Shown piece after piece: positions 52,797 through 63,099 of a DNA stretch of 64,000 nt. Origin of the DNA: Bolinopsis microptera (Eukaryota > Ctenophora > Tentaculata > Lobata > Bolinopsidae); NCBI RefSeq assembly GCF_026151205.1, contig NC_087080.1, positions 14,393,337 through 14,457,336 of the forward strand. Reading direction: 5' to 3'. The notes under the pieces are model-generated. The model searched no databases and was not told where the DNA came from. It saw only the letters and a program-made list of their open reading frames with translations. The position numbers and the translations under genes are program-made. Numbering within the stretch: position 1 is the first letter of the stretch; each line of letters begins with the position of its first letter.

Positions 52797-54584
52797 TAAT
52801 GGGAAAAGCGGTAGAAAAGCGATCATAAGCGCCTATAAGCGCTTTTAAATCCTGACTCTGCCGGTGCACCCCAGGTTGCACAGAAAAGCACTTATAAGCG
52901 GGCACTCTGATTTCTAGTTCCGACCAGGTTAAGGGGAATTGAGAAATCGCTTATAAGCGCTTATTAATTCCAGGCACTCCCCCGTTCCGACCAGGTTAGG
53001 GGCAGCATTGAAAAAAAGCTTATAAGCGCTTTATAATTCTTGCCAACCAGGCCTTGGGTGATGGGAAAAGCGGTAGAAAAGCAATCATAAGCGCCTATAA
53101 GCGCTTTTAAATCCTGACTCTGCCGGTGCACCCCAGGTTGCTCAAAAAAGCACATGCAAGTGGGCACTCTCCAGTTCCGACCAGGTTGAAGAGAATTGAG
53201 AAATCGTTTATAAGCGCTTTTTAATTCCGGGCACACCCCCGTTCCAAACAGGTTAGGGGCAGCATTGAAAAAACGCTTATAAGCGCTTTATAATTCTTGC
53301 CAACCAGGCCATGGGTGATAGAAAAAGCGGTAGAAAAGCGATCATAATGCTTTTTAATCCTGACTCTGCCGGTGCACCCCAGGTTGCTCAGAAAAGCACT
53401 TATAAGCGGGCACTCTGATTTCCAGTTCCGACCAGGTTAGGGGCAGCATTTAAAAAGCGCTTTTTTATTCCGGGCACTCCCCCGTTCCGACCAGGTAAGG
53501 GGCAGCATTGAAAAACGCTTATAAGCGCTTTATAATTCTTGCCAACCCATGCCATGGGTGATAGGAAAAGTGGTAGAAAAGCGATCATAAGCGCCTATAA
53601 GCGCTTTTAAATCCTGACTCTGCCGGTGCACCCCAGGTTGCTCAGAAAAGCACATGAAAGTTCCAACCAGGTTAAGGGGAATTGAGAAATCGCTTATAAG
53701 CGCTTTTAAATTCCGGGCACTACCCCGTTCCGACCAGGCTAGGGGCAGCATCGAAAAAGCGCTTATAAGCGCTTTTTAATTCCTGCTCACCTGGTCATGG
53801 ATGATAGGAAAAGCGGTAAAAGCGGTGAAATAGCGATGAATTAGCCGTTATAAGCGATTTCTAAAAAAACGCTTATAATCGGTTATAAGCGGTTATAAGA
53901 TGTAATATAGCGTTTTCCTGACTCAATTTTAAAAGCGCTTATAAGCGCTTTATTTGCGCTTTACAAACAGCTAAATTGCACCCCAATTATAAGCGCTTAT
54001 AATCGCTTATAAATGGTTCAAAAAAGCGCCTACGAATCGCTTATCCGGCCAACCGCTTATCCACCCGTTTTTGGCGCTAATCCTACTGGAAAACCGCTTT
54101 CAAATCGCTCAGCGACGCTAGTAAGCGCTTAAAAGCGCTTATAAGCGCTTTTAAATTCAAAAAAGCGCTTTTTTGAATTATGACACCAATTATAGTCGAT
54201 TATAAGCGATTTTTTTTTAACCGTTTATAATCGTAAAAAAAGCGATTGTAAACGGTTTTTTTTTTAAAAAGCGCCGAAAAAGCGCTCAATAAGCGATTAT
54301 CGGCGACGATCATAAAATATCGTTTATGGAAACTTGCCAAAATTGCTAGACAATTTACTTATTTAAACAGCTTGTTTCTCTTAAAGTTAAACTTTAAGTT
54401 AATCGACGATTGGAATATAGAAACACAAGTTTTTGAAAACGCTCAATATTAGTCCGTAACATGCGATTTAGAACTCTTCCATCGATTTCTAAAAGGAGAA
54501 CTTTTCAATAGAATTGAAAAGTACGTACGATACGAGTAAATTGAAAAGTCCGACTCATTCGTACTTCTTATCTTAGGTCACTGT

Positions 54585-54703
54585 CTTCCATTTTGGGCCC
54601 TTCTTGGCTCATAACCGAGTCGTGGATGTTCCATGATAAAATAGGGAGGTTTTCGAGCATAGTGACCTTTTGTGCGACAGGAGGCAATCTGTGTGTTTTA
54701 TTC
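54585..54703 (-). pseudogene. LINE ORF2, first codons
   Basis: The minus-strand ATG at about 54703 opens a frame (MNKTHRLPPVAQ..., ILSWNIHDS) that runs to the foldback target site and continues in frame at 49648. It overlaps the last codons of ORF1, whose stop is at 54698-54700. WNIHD fits the first endonuclease motif (WN..g). Confidence 0.8.
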
Positions 54704-56074
54704 ATTTAGAGTCCGTTCCTTTGAGAGTGAGCTAGGGTTCGGTAGGTCAAGGCATCTATAGAAGCAATCTTTGAGCCTCAACCAGAGTAACCTCTTTCCG
54801 TTCTCGTTAATAGAGAGGTCTCTATTTTGGGAGTTGGTTAGTCTTGTAACGAATCCTCCAAGACGTTCGTTACAAGAGCAGTATATTCTGTCTGCAAAGT
54901 TTCCTCGCCTTCTTAAGTACGAGACAAAGTTCGAAACTTCTTTGTTAACGTATAATATGTCTTCATTTATGTCCGGTAATCCTGGTATTGGGATCATCAG
55001 CGAAATGCATACTTTAGCTGATGTAGATTCCAATAGATCATATACAAGTTTTTTATAGTTTGCAATGAGGTCTTTTGGGGTGGTTTTGTCTTTGTACAAA
55101 TCTTCCAGTCCAGCGTGAATATAAATAAGGTCTGATTTTAGATTACGCGCCTTAGAGATTAGCCCACCTCGACTGAGAATACTACTGATGGACTTTACTT
55201 TATGTCGATCAATGTAGAAAGCTGATGTGAACTTTGAACTCGCAAAGTCTTCGAAAAAATGATCATGCACTATTAAACATTTTCGTTTGTTATTAGTCGG
55301 GGTTTTCTCTTTTCTGCGCTTTTCAATCAGTGTCCAACCCAATCCAACATCGTTCTCTGATATGAGTGGATCAGAGGTTTCTGTTTCACTTACAGGAATC
55401 TCAGAAATATTTGTTGTTGCACATTGCATTGGGATCGTTTTGATAGAGGCATCGATTACTTCTTGGTTTGGCATCTGAGTCTCAGTAGATGCAGGTTTAT
55501 TGACATGCTGGTATGTTCCCGGGTCATAGTTGATGGGGAAATTTAATGAATCTGCCCGACTATGTTCGCTCGCAATGACGGGTATAGATTTAGGTGGAGA
55601 GTTGGGGATAAACTCATGCTCTGTTACAACCTCGACGTGATCTGATACGTCGATTTTATCTGAGTTTATCACAACTCCAAGGGCCATTTCCACTGCTGAA
55701 TCTTCGGTCCCATGGTGGGCTCTTTTACTATACGTGTGTTCATTGTCTATTATGGTTCTCTGGACCCTTTTGGCCATGAGCGCAGTTTGCACAAGTTCTG
55801 GGATTTCAGCAATTCGCTCTTTCATAAGATTTATTTCATCTTTCATCTCAGTCAGCTGCAGTAGAGTTCCTTGTTGGACTTCTATAATTTGCAGCAGAGT
55901 GTCCATCTGGCTTCTGAGCTCAGTTAACTCTATCTGACAGAGACACTCGCTCGTTTTAGCGATTTTCACGTGGCCTTGATCTTTTTCTTGAAGGAGCCTG
56001 ATTTGCTCTTCTTGACAAGAGACATTATTTTGGATCTTTAACAAACTCGTTTCCAAGGTTTTTAGTGGTTTCAT
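54698..56074 (-). CDS. LINE ORF1: coiled coil + SGNH-hydrolase-like domain
   Basis: An intact 458-residue frame. Residues about 15-105 form a coiled coil (LLKIQNNVSCQEEQIRLLQE, ELRSQMDTLLQIIEVQQGTL). A Ser/Thr/Pro-rich middle follows. Residues about 260-420 look like the SGNH/esterase-type domain known from some CR1-group ORF1 proteins: KCLIVHDHFFEDF, ISSILSRGGLISKARNL, DLIYIHAGLEDLYK, KVCISLMIPIPGLPDINE, NGKRLLWLRLKDCFY. The usual catalytic Ser of the GDS block is not evident (VHDHF), so enzymatic activity is doubtful. The stop overlaps the ORF2 start by a few bases. Confidence 0.72.
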   Translation of the reverse strand: MKPLKTLETSLLKIQNNVSCQEEQIRLLQEKDQGHVKIAKTSECLCQIELTELRSQMDTLLQIIEVQQGTLLQLTEMKDEINLMKERIAEIPELVQTALMAKRVQRTIIDNEHTYSKRAHHGTEDSAVEMALGVVINSDKIDVSDHVEVVTEHEFIPNSPPKSIPVIASEHSRADSLNFPINYDPGTYQHVNKPASTETQMPNQEVIDASIKTIPMQCATTNISEIPVSETETSDPLISENDVGLGWTLIEKRRKEKTPTNNKRKCLIVHDHFFEDFASSKFTSAFYIDRHKVKSISSILSRGGLISKARNLKSDLIYIHAGLEDLYKDKTTPKDLIANYKKLVYDLLESTSAKVCISLMIPIPGLPDINEDILYVNKEVSNFVSYLRRRGNFADRIYCSCNERLGGFVTRLTNSQNRDLSINENGKRLLWLRLKDCFYRCLDLPNPSSLSKERTLNE

Positions 56075-56100
56075 GAGTTCCTTGCCCGGAAATACTGATT

Positions 56101-56875
56101 GGTGATCATCTTTAAGGACTTAAGAATAATATTTTCTAATTATTCGGTTTTTTAAAAACAGAACGTAGTATTCAAAATCCACCAATGTTAGATTAAAATG
56201 AATTGATTGATTGGGGACTGGACCGTAGCCTGACCGTAGTGCCAGTCAATGTTTACTCAAAGATATATAATTACAATAATATGAAATCCCCTCAGGGCAC
56301 GAAAATATACATATATCTATTTTTTTATTATTTGAAAATTCAATTAATCATTATATATATAAATCAAGCGTTACATTTCAGCCATGCAAAATTACAATGA
56401 CATATTTTGATATACTAAATGATAAATGGTACTGCAATATAAGTTGCTTAATGTTTGGCCGGATGATAACTAACGAGAAAAATAAACTTGATTATATAAT
56501 AATTAATTCGGCTGAACCAACACATAGCAAGAGCCACATTAACGTTGGGGCCGTCTAAAGATAGATAATAACTCAATTCATAAAATCTCACAACCTTAAG
56601 CTGTTATAATGGCGCTTCAAGTTCATGTTGAACGAGAAGTATTTTGATAATATTGATGGAATGGTTGTGTTTGGCTTTCTTTTTTTCTTCTTCAGAATAT
56701 ACATGCGAACGATGAGTTTTTCAACAACAACAAAATTCGTTTATATTATTGTTTAATATGCGCCCAATCAATAATTAACAGTCAAACAATTGAGGCATTG
56801 AAAGCAAATTTAATACACTATTTAAATATGTTAACTATTCATTACTTGAAGCTAGAAACGTATTTCTTGTAAATT
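56101..56875. other. LINE 5' flank and intergenic sequence
   Basis: AT-rich. At 56507-56560 TTCGGCTGAACCAA...GGGGCCG is a diverged relative of 11592-11660 and of the LINE 3' UTR part at 21612-21668. No gene seen. Confidence 0.5.
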
Positions 56876-56879
56876 TAAA

Positions 56880-57724
56880 TTTTTTATCAAGAACTCAAAC
56901 TGTTGATCAATTATATCAAAGACGGATGGCCGAATTATATTACTGATTACCCTGATTACGTTAAGCTGTATTGGCCACACCGCGCAGATCTTTGTTTGTA
57001 TGATGGCTATGTATTGTATCATGACAGGATCGTGATTCCTAAAGCGTTGCGTGCTGAAATTCTAGTCCGTATTCACACTGGTCATCAAGGCCGTGAACGG
57101 TGCAAGAGGTTAGCTCGTAGTGCTGTATTCTGGCCTCGTATAAACAGAGACATAGATGATATAGTGGACAAGTGTGCTGAGTGTTTGCAACAACGGAATA
57201 GCCCACCGCGCGACTTGTTGAAACCTCACACAGTACCCCGATAGAGCTTGGCAAAAGTAGGGATTGATATATTTTCGTTTGCGGGGAAACGATTTCAGAT
57301 TATAGTAGATTATTTCTCGAAATGGGTCGAGACTGAACAGATCCCTATTAATGCTAGTACTTATCATGTTTTAGAACATTTACATGAAACTTTCACGAGA
57401 TTTGGATTTCCTGAGAAGATAATGAGTGATGGTGATCCGTTATACACCAGTTCTAAGTTTAAACAGTACTGTATGAGATATGAGATAGACCATGATTATA
57501 GTTCAGCTAGATATGCACAGAGTAATGGTCAAGTTGAGAAAAGTTTGCAGCACGTCAAGAATATTCTAGCTAAATGTGTACAGGATGGTACCGACTATAA
57601 GTTAGCTTTATTGATTTACAGGACCACACCATTAGATTGTGTGAAGAGTCCTGCTGGTATGTTATGTAATAGGAAGTTGCGCACTAATATGCCTTGTGTT
57701 AACTTGCAAACTGACAGTGAATAA
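56880..57724 (+). pseudogene. Ty3/gypsy-type retrotransposon integrase, broken
   Basis: The first part (to 57241) is the zinc-binding HHCC domain: HTGHQGRERCKRLARSAVFW then CAECLQQR. After an in-frame TAG (57242-57244) the frame continues into the catalytic core: GIDIFSFAGKRFQ...DYFSKWVE, MSDGDP in place of the usual SDNGP, and SNGQVEKS, which supply the D, D and E of the DDE triad. The ORF ends at 57724 soon after the core. No protease, reverse transcriptase or LTRs are found nearby. Integrases of this family join the element's DNA ends to the host chromosome. The internal stop and isolation make it a relic. Confidence 0.88.
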
Positions 57725-57781
57725 AGAATAAGAAGAGGTTAGAACTCCGACAGTCAAAGTCAGAGAGTTGTTACAATAGAC

Positions 57782-57898
57782 ATGTACGTAGTTGTGTCTC
57801 CTATAAGGGAGGAGAGAACCACAAATAGGAAATATCCTGCCCAAGTGTATCTCACTGCATCACTTTTTATACCATACAAATCATGGTCAGAGTATTTG
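57782..57898 (-). pseudogene. GPCR fragment: N-terminus and first membrane helix only
   Basis: The minus strand encodes LYGIKSDAVRYTWAGYFLFV then VLSSLIGDT, closely matching the N-terminus/TM1 of the pseudogene at 58514-59514 (YGIKSDTQRYM, AGYFLFVILSSLIGDT). The rest of the receptor is absent; a Ty3-type integrase lies just beyond. It retains Trp (TGG) where the longer copy has a stop. Confidence 0.8.
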
Positions 57899-58513
57899 TT
57901 AGCTGTGCTCATGATTTAGGAACTACGAAACAAAGGACGTGTACCATCAGGAAAGTATGAAAAGGGGAATATTTAGTTTGGTGCGCGTCGCCGGTATTTC
58001 TTTTTGTTTTATCTACTCATCTTACACTTTCAACACTTTTTATAGAAAATCATGCACTCGCATGTGTAGAAAATTAGGCCTCAGGCTATTTTTATTTCCT
58101 AAGAAAAACCCACGTTCAGAAGTACATTTGGCAACACATGTAACGAATTTTAGGATTCAACTGACGTGTAATCGTCTATGTACTGTTTAATAACTTGTTG
58201 AAAATCACCGTACCTAATCTATCTCCGTACCTAATCTATCTCATATCATAATTTCTAAAACAGGACCTTACTTTAAAGCGGGATGTTTAAACTCTCAATG
58301 TGCATTGGGAATACTGCTTAGCTCCTTTCTCATTGTCCGACCCTTCCCTATATCACCACTCGTACCTGCCGAAACACAAAGTTTTGTATGGGGTAGGGGC
58401 AGACTTAGTACAAATATTTAGAATAACATTATCATCTGATTAATTTTGTCGATTTTAAATATTTTGATACTGAAGACGGTTCAAACCGACAGTAAATTAA
58501 GGAGCCAAATTTG
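57899..58513. other. Intergenic, no gene seen
   Basis: The frame at 57939-58190 has no family match. No RNA or repeat feature recognised. Confidence 0.45.
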
Positions 58514-59514
58514 TTAATTATAAGATAGATGCATAATCTTTACTATACCTCGACTGGAGAAAGTGTCTAACGATATTTTCTGATGAGATTGCCTTCTCTG
58601 GGTTCCTGACCTGAGGAACTCTCTAAAACTCGCCACTGTCAAGCTGTAAATACAGAAGTTGCAAAGAGTGTTCAGGGAATAAAAAGAGCTGGCAAGCCTG
58701 TAGAAAGTTGTGTAGAAAAAACTCTTTCTCTTGTCATCCACATCGATCACTGATTCACCGATACGATACACGGCGTAAGGCAACACCGAGATGCAGTAGA
58801 CTGTTGCTGTAAGAACTGTTGTTGCGATACCCTGCCATTTTAAACTCTGACGACCTCTTTCTGCTACCCTCTTAGCAATGATCAGCACGCCGACTGTTGT
58901 GGTGATAACAAGACAGGTAGGGATAACCAGGAAAAGTACTGAGGTCACTGGAGTCAGCCATTTCCATATGTTTGATGAATTCCGGAAATCACATATATAG
59001 TTACGAAAATCAAAGAGACATCACTCATTTCAACTAGAAAATTCATGATCGGAAATGATGGGGACATTGCCCAAGCGGCTATGCAGATAAAATGGGCTTT
59101 TTTCGATGACATAGTATTAGATTTAAGTGGGTACTTCAGAGTAAAAAGCTTGGTGAAAGTCATGGCGCAGATTAATAGAGCTCCACTCGAGTTAGCAATG
59201 TACATTGTGTACGGATACACGTAGCACAAAGTGGCTCCTATCGCCCATCCGTCAGCCATTATAGCAGCAGATCTGGGGACCAGGTAAATGAGGGACTGGA
59301 TCAGATCGCTGACTGCGATGTGTTGGATGATGATAACCATGACTTTGTGAAGTTTGAAAGCTTTGAACTTTATAGACGCTATAAGGATAATCGTATCTCC
59401 TATCAGGGATGAAAGGATTACAAACAGGAAATATCCCGCTCACATGTATCGTTGTGTGTCACTTTTTATTCCGTACATGGTTCTGTTGTTGAAATTGAAA
59501 TCGTGGGGTCTCAT
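58514..59514 (-). pseudogene. Class A (rhodopsin-like) GPCR with a nonsense codon and a frameshift
   Basis: ATG at 59514 (minus), an N-terminus with a possible N-glycosylation site (NNRT), TM1 (GYFLFVILSSLIGDTIILI), TM2 (VIIIQHIAVSDLIQSLIYLV), TM3 preceded by LCYVYPY and ending in CAMTFTKLFTLKYPL, TM4, TM5 (SVLFLVIPTCLVITTTVGV), TM6 (GIATTVLTATVYCISVLPYA) and TM7 ending CNFCIYSL. TKL replaces DRY and NFxxY replaces NPxxY, as in many early-branching animal receptors. Defects: codon 25 is TGA (59442-59440), where the neighbouring relic has TGG, and there is a frameshift in extracellular loop 2 near 59020. Ligand and coupling are unknown. Confidence 0.85.
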
Positions 59515-61030
59515 CACTGCGGCTAAAGGAAGTTAGATTGTAGAAAGTCAACGTTATTAACTATTAACGAGATAAAATAAAATGAGAATGGAGTAAAAAT
59601 TGTATGCCATTTATAGCAGTCTAAGCAACATTAAAATAAATACGATCAAATTAAATATTTTAAGGAAGCCTTATAGTGCAATGAGTAGTAAAAACAACCG
59701 GCAACCTGGTCAAAGTTTTGTGAACACTGGTGACTGGTCTATATATTATATATATAATTAATATAAGGTTAATGCTGTGTTTGGATCATCATTGTATTAA
59801 AGGAGACTTAATTTAAATAGAGCGACAACAACTTGAACTATAAATCCAGAGTTGTATTAAAATGGATATATTATAACAAAAAAAAATTATATTATAACAT
59901 AGTACATTCTCGGATACGTGATGTGTCACATGCCTCGGAACATGATCCCTAATATTCGGCACGTGCTGCAGCACATACTACGTCACATACCATGATGTCA
60001 CCATTTTAAATGTTTACACGGACCGAAATTAAAATTGAAATCTCTCTTCACAGATCATGCCATCGTTTACAGCGTACACTCATCAATCAAGTCTTGTGAG
60101 TCGCGAGGAATTAATATTGTAATTGAATAACAAATAGCCGATAGACACTATATACTATACAGATACACCCATATTACCCTTTCTTCAATGAGCAAGTGTC
60201 TCATTTACTAGAAATTACGAACATTCACCACTCTGCACACCAAACCAAACTGATACCTAAGTAGCTGTAGTATAGTGTGTATATTGGTCATTGGAGCATG
60301 GTTTTTGAAGATTTTACAATTAACAAATCGCATACAGAATCTGTAAAATGTAGACTGGTTGCTCTGTAGAATGAGTAATGAACGGACAGGGCGGGGCAAT
60401 GCTATAAGGACTTTATACAAAAAACAATCAATAAAATTCATGCAATTGCAAAACTCAGATCACAAAGCCTTCCTTCTACGGTATAACGAACAGTTTTGTT
60501 AAACTACTATTATATATATGTAATATATTATTATACCGGTTTATTCTTCCAGCTCCTTGATTCATATTATCGTGAGTCTGTAGTTATATCATAATGTTCG
60601 CATAGAATTAGTGTCAGGGTCAATTAAATTGAAAGTCATTGTTCTTTTACGTTATGTTGTTGTACAGACAGTACTCACAAAAAAGGTGCGTAAACGCATA
60701 AAGCTACAAAATGTAACTTGTCACGGAGTCTCGTTCCAGTTCAACAAAATATTAAAATGTCCTCGACAAACTCTGTGCAATTATTTACCTTGTTGCCTTG
60801 AGCATCGGGAAAATTAGGGCAGTTGATGGAAATAATTATGTACATTTATATGAATTATGATCAGCTCATATATGATCACTTACAGTACAGATTCAATGAT
60901 CAAAGTAATATTGGTAATATAATCATACACATATTATAATCTTTGTGCAATCACAATATCATCAAATACCTAGATAGATAATTAAATATCTGCTAACTCA
61001 GAAATCTTATCTGACAGACACAGACGTCAG
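59515..61030. other. AT-rich intergenic or intronic sequence
   Basis: TATATA tracts at 59740-59760 and 60505-60530. No recognisable coding exon on either strand. If the BRCT gene extends left, this is intron. Confidence 0.45.
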
Positions 61031-62427
61031 GATCAACGGTAAAGGAAGAAGCTCAGTCCCCCTCAGTTGTAGGTTTACAACCTACCAGGACAACCTACCA
61101 GGACGCGCGCCGACTCGTACGAGTATCACCCGTTAACCCCTCAGCTGCTATTATCAACAAGTCGTACAAGCAGGGAGATCCTCATCTTGCTCCTCCACCT
61201 CGCTCTACCACGGTTTGTTAGGACACCATTTGTCTTCTTACTTTGACTTTTACGCTTTATTCCATGACAAACGATCTGGTTTGACTCAGAAAATTATCCA
61301 TTGATTTTCGCCACTTTGTTGTACTTTTTTATTTATAAAAAAATGTAACAATTTTCACATGAGAAATTACATTCGTATTCATTTACATATGATTTAGCAT
61401 TAGCATATCTGTAATATTCGTTAAATTGCTACTCAGATAAACAAAAGAGTAGAGATAGTGTACGCAGGGATAACACCTGGCAGCACTTCTAAAGATTATA
61501 AGATTATAGCCGCTCTGGATGGGTTTATCTCCAGTGATATCAGCACTTGTACTCACCTGATATCTGGACTTGTACTCCCAAGAAGAACTTGGGTAATTTT
61601 AGATTTAAATCTAAAGAGTTCTAAAAGACGATATTCTCTTGTTCATGTCATGTTATTATTAAAGTTTGGAATCGTGTTCAAATTCTTTTAGATAAAAAGA
61701 ACGTCTCAATTCTTGTGTGCCATTGGTCGAGGAATTCCCATCGTCAGTGAAAACTGGTTGAAGGAGAGTGAGAAGAGCAAAAAGTTTCTCGGTACGTTAT
61801 TTAAAAAATAATAAATGCTTGAAGTAATATGTGTTACACTTACACCTAGTTATAGAACTTTCTATACCATTCAATTATAATTTATTATGCAACGTTAGCG
61901 CCCATAAATTGAGCAATACATGATTGATTCCACAGATGCCGCCGACTTTTTGATCAAAGACAAAGAAACAGAGAAGAAGTACAAGTTTGTCCTGACACAG
62001 TCCCTGACAAATGCTCGAACTTGTCCCTTTTTGTCCGGGAAGAGTGTGTTTGTGACCAAGTCCTGCAAACCTACTCCCAAGCAGTTCCAACCCATTATTA
62101 GTAAGTAACCAACTAAATGCCACTTACTCTTCCGTACAACTCATTAAAACTCCTAAATTTCTGCCGCCCTAAAAAACTCCAACTCTAAACTCGAATCACC
62201 CTGACAACCTTTTCCCAGGTTGTAACGGTGGCACGATGCTCAAGAGAGCTCCCAAGGCCTCAGATCGCAACGTCATCATCATCGCTGCTTCAGACGACAA
62301 ATTGACTACGTTAAAGAATTGTGGAGCTCCAATTTGTACCCCCGAACTCGTTCTGACTGGAGCCTTGAGGCAGGAGCTTTGCATCGACGAATTTTCTCTT
62401 CGTCCTGATTTTTACCTTCACGTTTAG
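61031..62427 (+). CDS. C-terminal exons of an MDC1/PAXIP1-type tandem-BRCT protein
   Basis: Exons 61031-61212, 61437-61592 (or donor at 61571), 61692-61791, 61936-62100 and 62219-62427, all GT-AG with matching phases, stop at 62425-62427. The first exon is a Ser/Pro linker ([19 protein letters not shown]). BRCT-1: [42 protein letters not shown]. Inter-repeat: [22 protein letters not shown]-2: [53 protein letters not shown]. Order and spacing match the C-terminal BRCT pair of MDC1 and PAXIP1, which bind phosphoserine peptides such as gamma-H2AX tails at DNA breaks. Ending the second exon at 61571 gives the family spacing between THLISGL and IKRTSQFLC. The first exon needs an upstream exon ending in phase 1, so the 5' end of the gene lies to the left. 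Confidence 0.85.
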
Positions 62428-63099
62428 AAATCATAACATTGAGCTTCCTTGTCGATTATTAACGGTGCGATAATTCAAAGGGGTAGTTGTGGGACTGTTT
62501 ATATAAACTTATTTTAAAATCCTCGGTTTGAAAACTTGATAACAGTTTTTAAAGACGCGCCTGCCATTTTTGGATTTTTAATCATGATAAACCCGATTAC
62601 TGTTAATTTATTTTGTTTTGTAATCAACGCCTTTTTTATTGAAAATCTTTTCAAAATAGTACATACATCAATGTAATTGCATGAAAATAACACGGTCAAA
62701 AAGTGATTTCTATGTACTATAATGACGGTAGTTCGTGCAAAAATTACACCTACAAAATATGGTCCCTGACAAAACATTTCATACAATCAACACATATAAA
62801 TGTAAGATATATAGTTAATTGACGATGTCAATTCATGGCAGCTCGGCGCGGCACAGTAGCGCATCTCGCCGATGTCGCTGTGAGAAGCCTCATTGAGTGC
62901 GCGGCGCGGCACAGTAACGCATCGCGCTACAAGATATATAGTAATAATAGAGATGATTGTGCAATAATAAAATACAGCGTGCATAAAATATCATAATGTT
63001 AATAATTTGTTAACTTGTTAATGAAATAGATTATATCATACAATACTTTTAAAAACACAACCCAACCCACCCCTAACCCCTTAAATAGTTTGGATCGGT
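62428..63099. other. 3' UTR and intergenic sequence
   Basis: 62835-62930 holds two GCGGCACAGTA(G/A)CGCATC repeats, and GATATATAGT recurs at 62806 and 62934. No gene recognised. Confidence 0.5.

Larger units (their letters stand above)
49657..54576. mobile_element. 4.9-kb foldback transposon with GCGCTTATAAGCGC palindrome arrays
   Basis: Flanked by an exact 8-bp duplication GTCACTGT (49649-49656 and 54577-54584). The termini CTAAGATGAGAAGTACG and CGTACTTCTTATCTTAG are inverted. Two very long, nearly perfect inverted arms (about 49898-51171 and 52797-54345) surround a 1.6-kb centre. The arms hold dozens of GCGCTTATA-type motifs, at least eight being the full palindrome GCGCTTATAAGCGC (for example near 50098, 50301, 50474, 50543, 50918, 53759, 53936, 54137). 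They also hold ~70-160-bp tandem blocks with CCTAACCTGGTCGGAAC and a TTGGCAAGAATT boundary. No transposase ORF is recognised; the centre holds a 374-bp MITE (51172-51545) and CACGTGAC/CCAAT motifs. It is presumably mobilised in trans. The 8-bp duplication hints at hAT but is not proof. Confidence 0.88.
45389..56100 (-). mobile_element. Minus-strand LINE split by two DNA transposons
   Basis: Order on the minus strand: ORF1 (56074-54698), ORF2 start (about 54703), a 4.9-kb foldback element (54576-49657), ORF2 endonuclease (49648 down), a 1.6-kb gene-capture element (49026-47402), then the rest of the endonuclease and the reverse transcriptase (to 45389). Removing each insert with one copy of its target duplication rejoins the endonuclease frame at both sites, so this was one element of about 4.2 kb. 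The 3' end is lost shortly after the YGCQIW motif. Confidence 0.9.

Noticed and set aside
52542-52848. Overlapping ORFs on both strands in the foldback centre
   Set aside because: They overlap an inverted MITE end and arm repeats and show no conserved domain.
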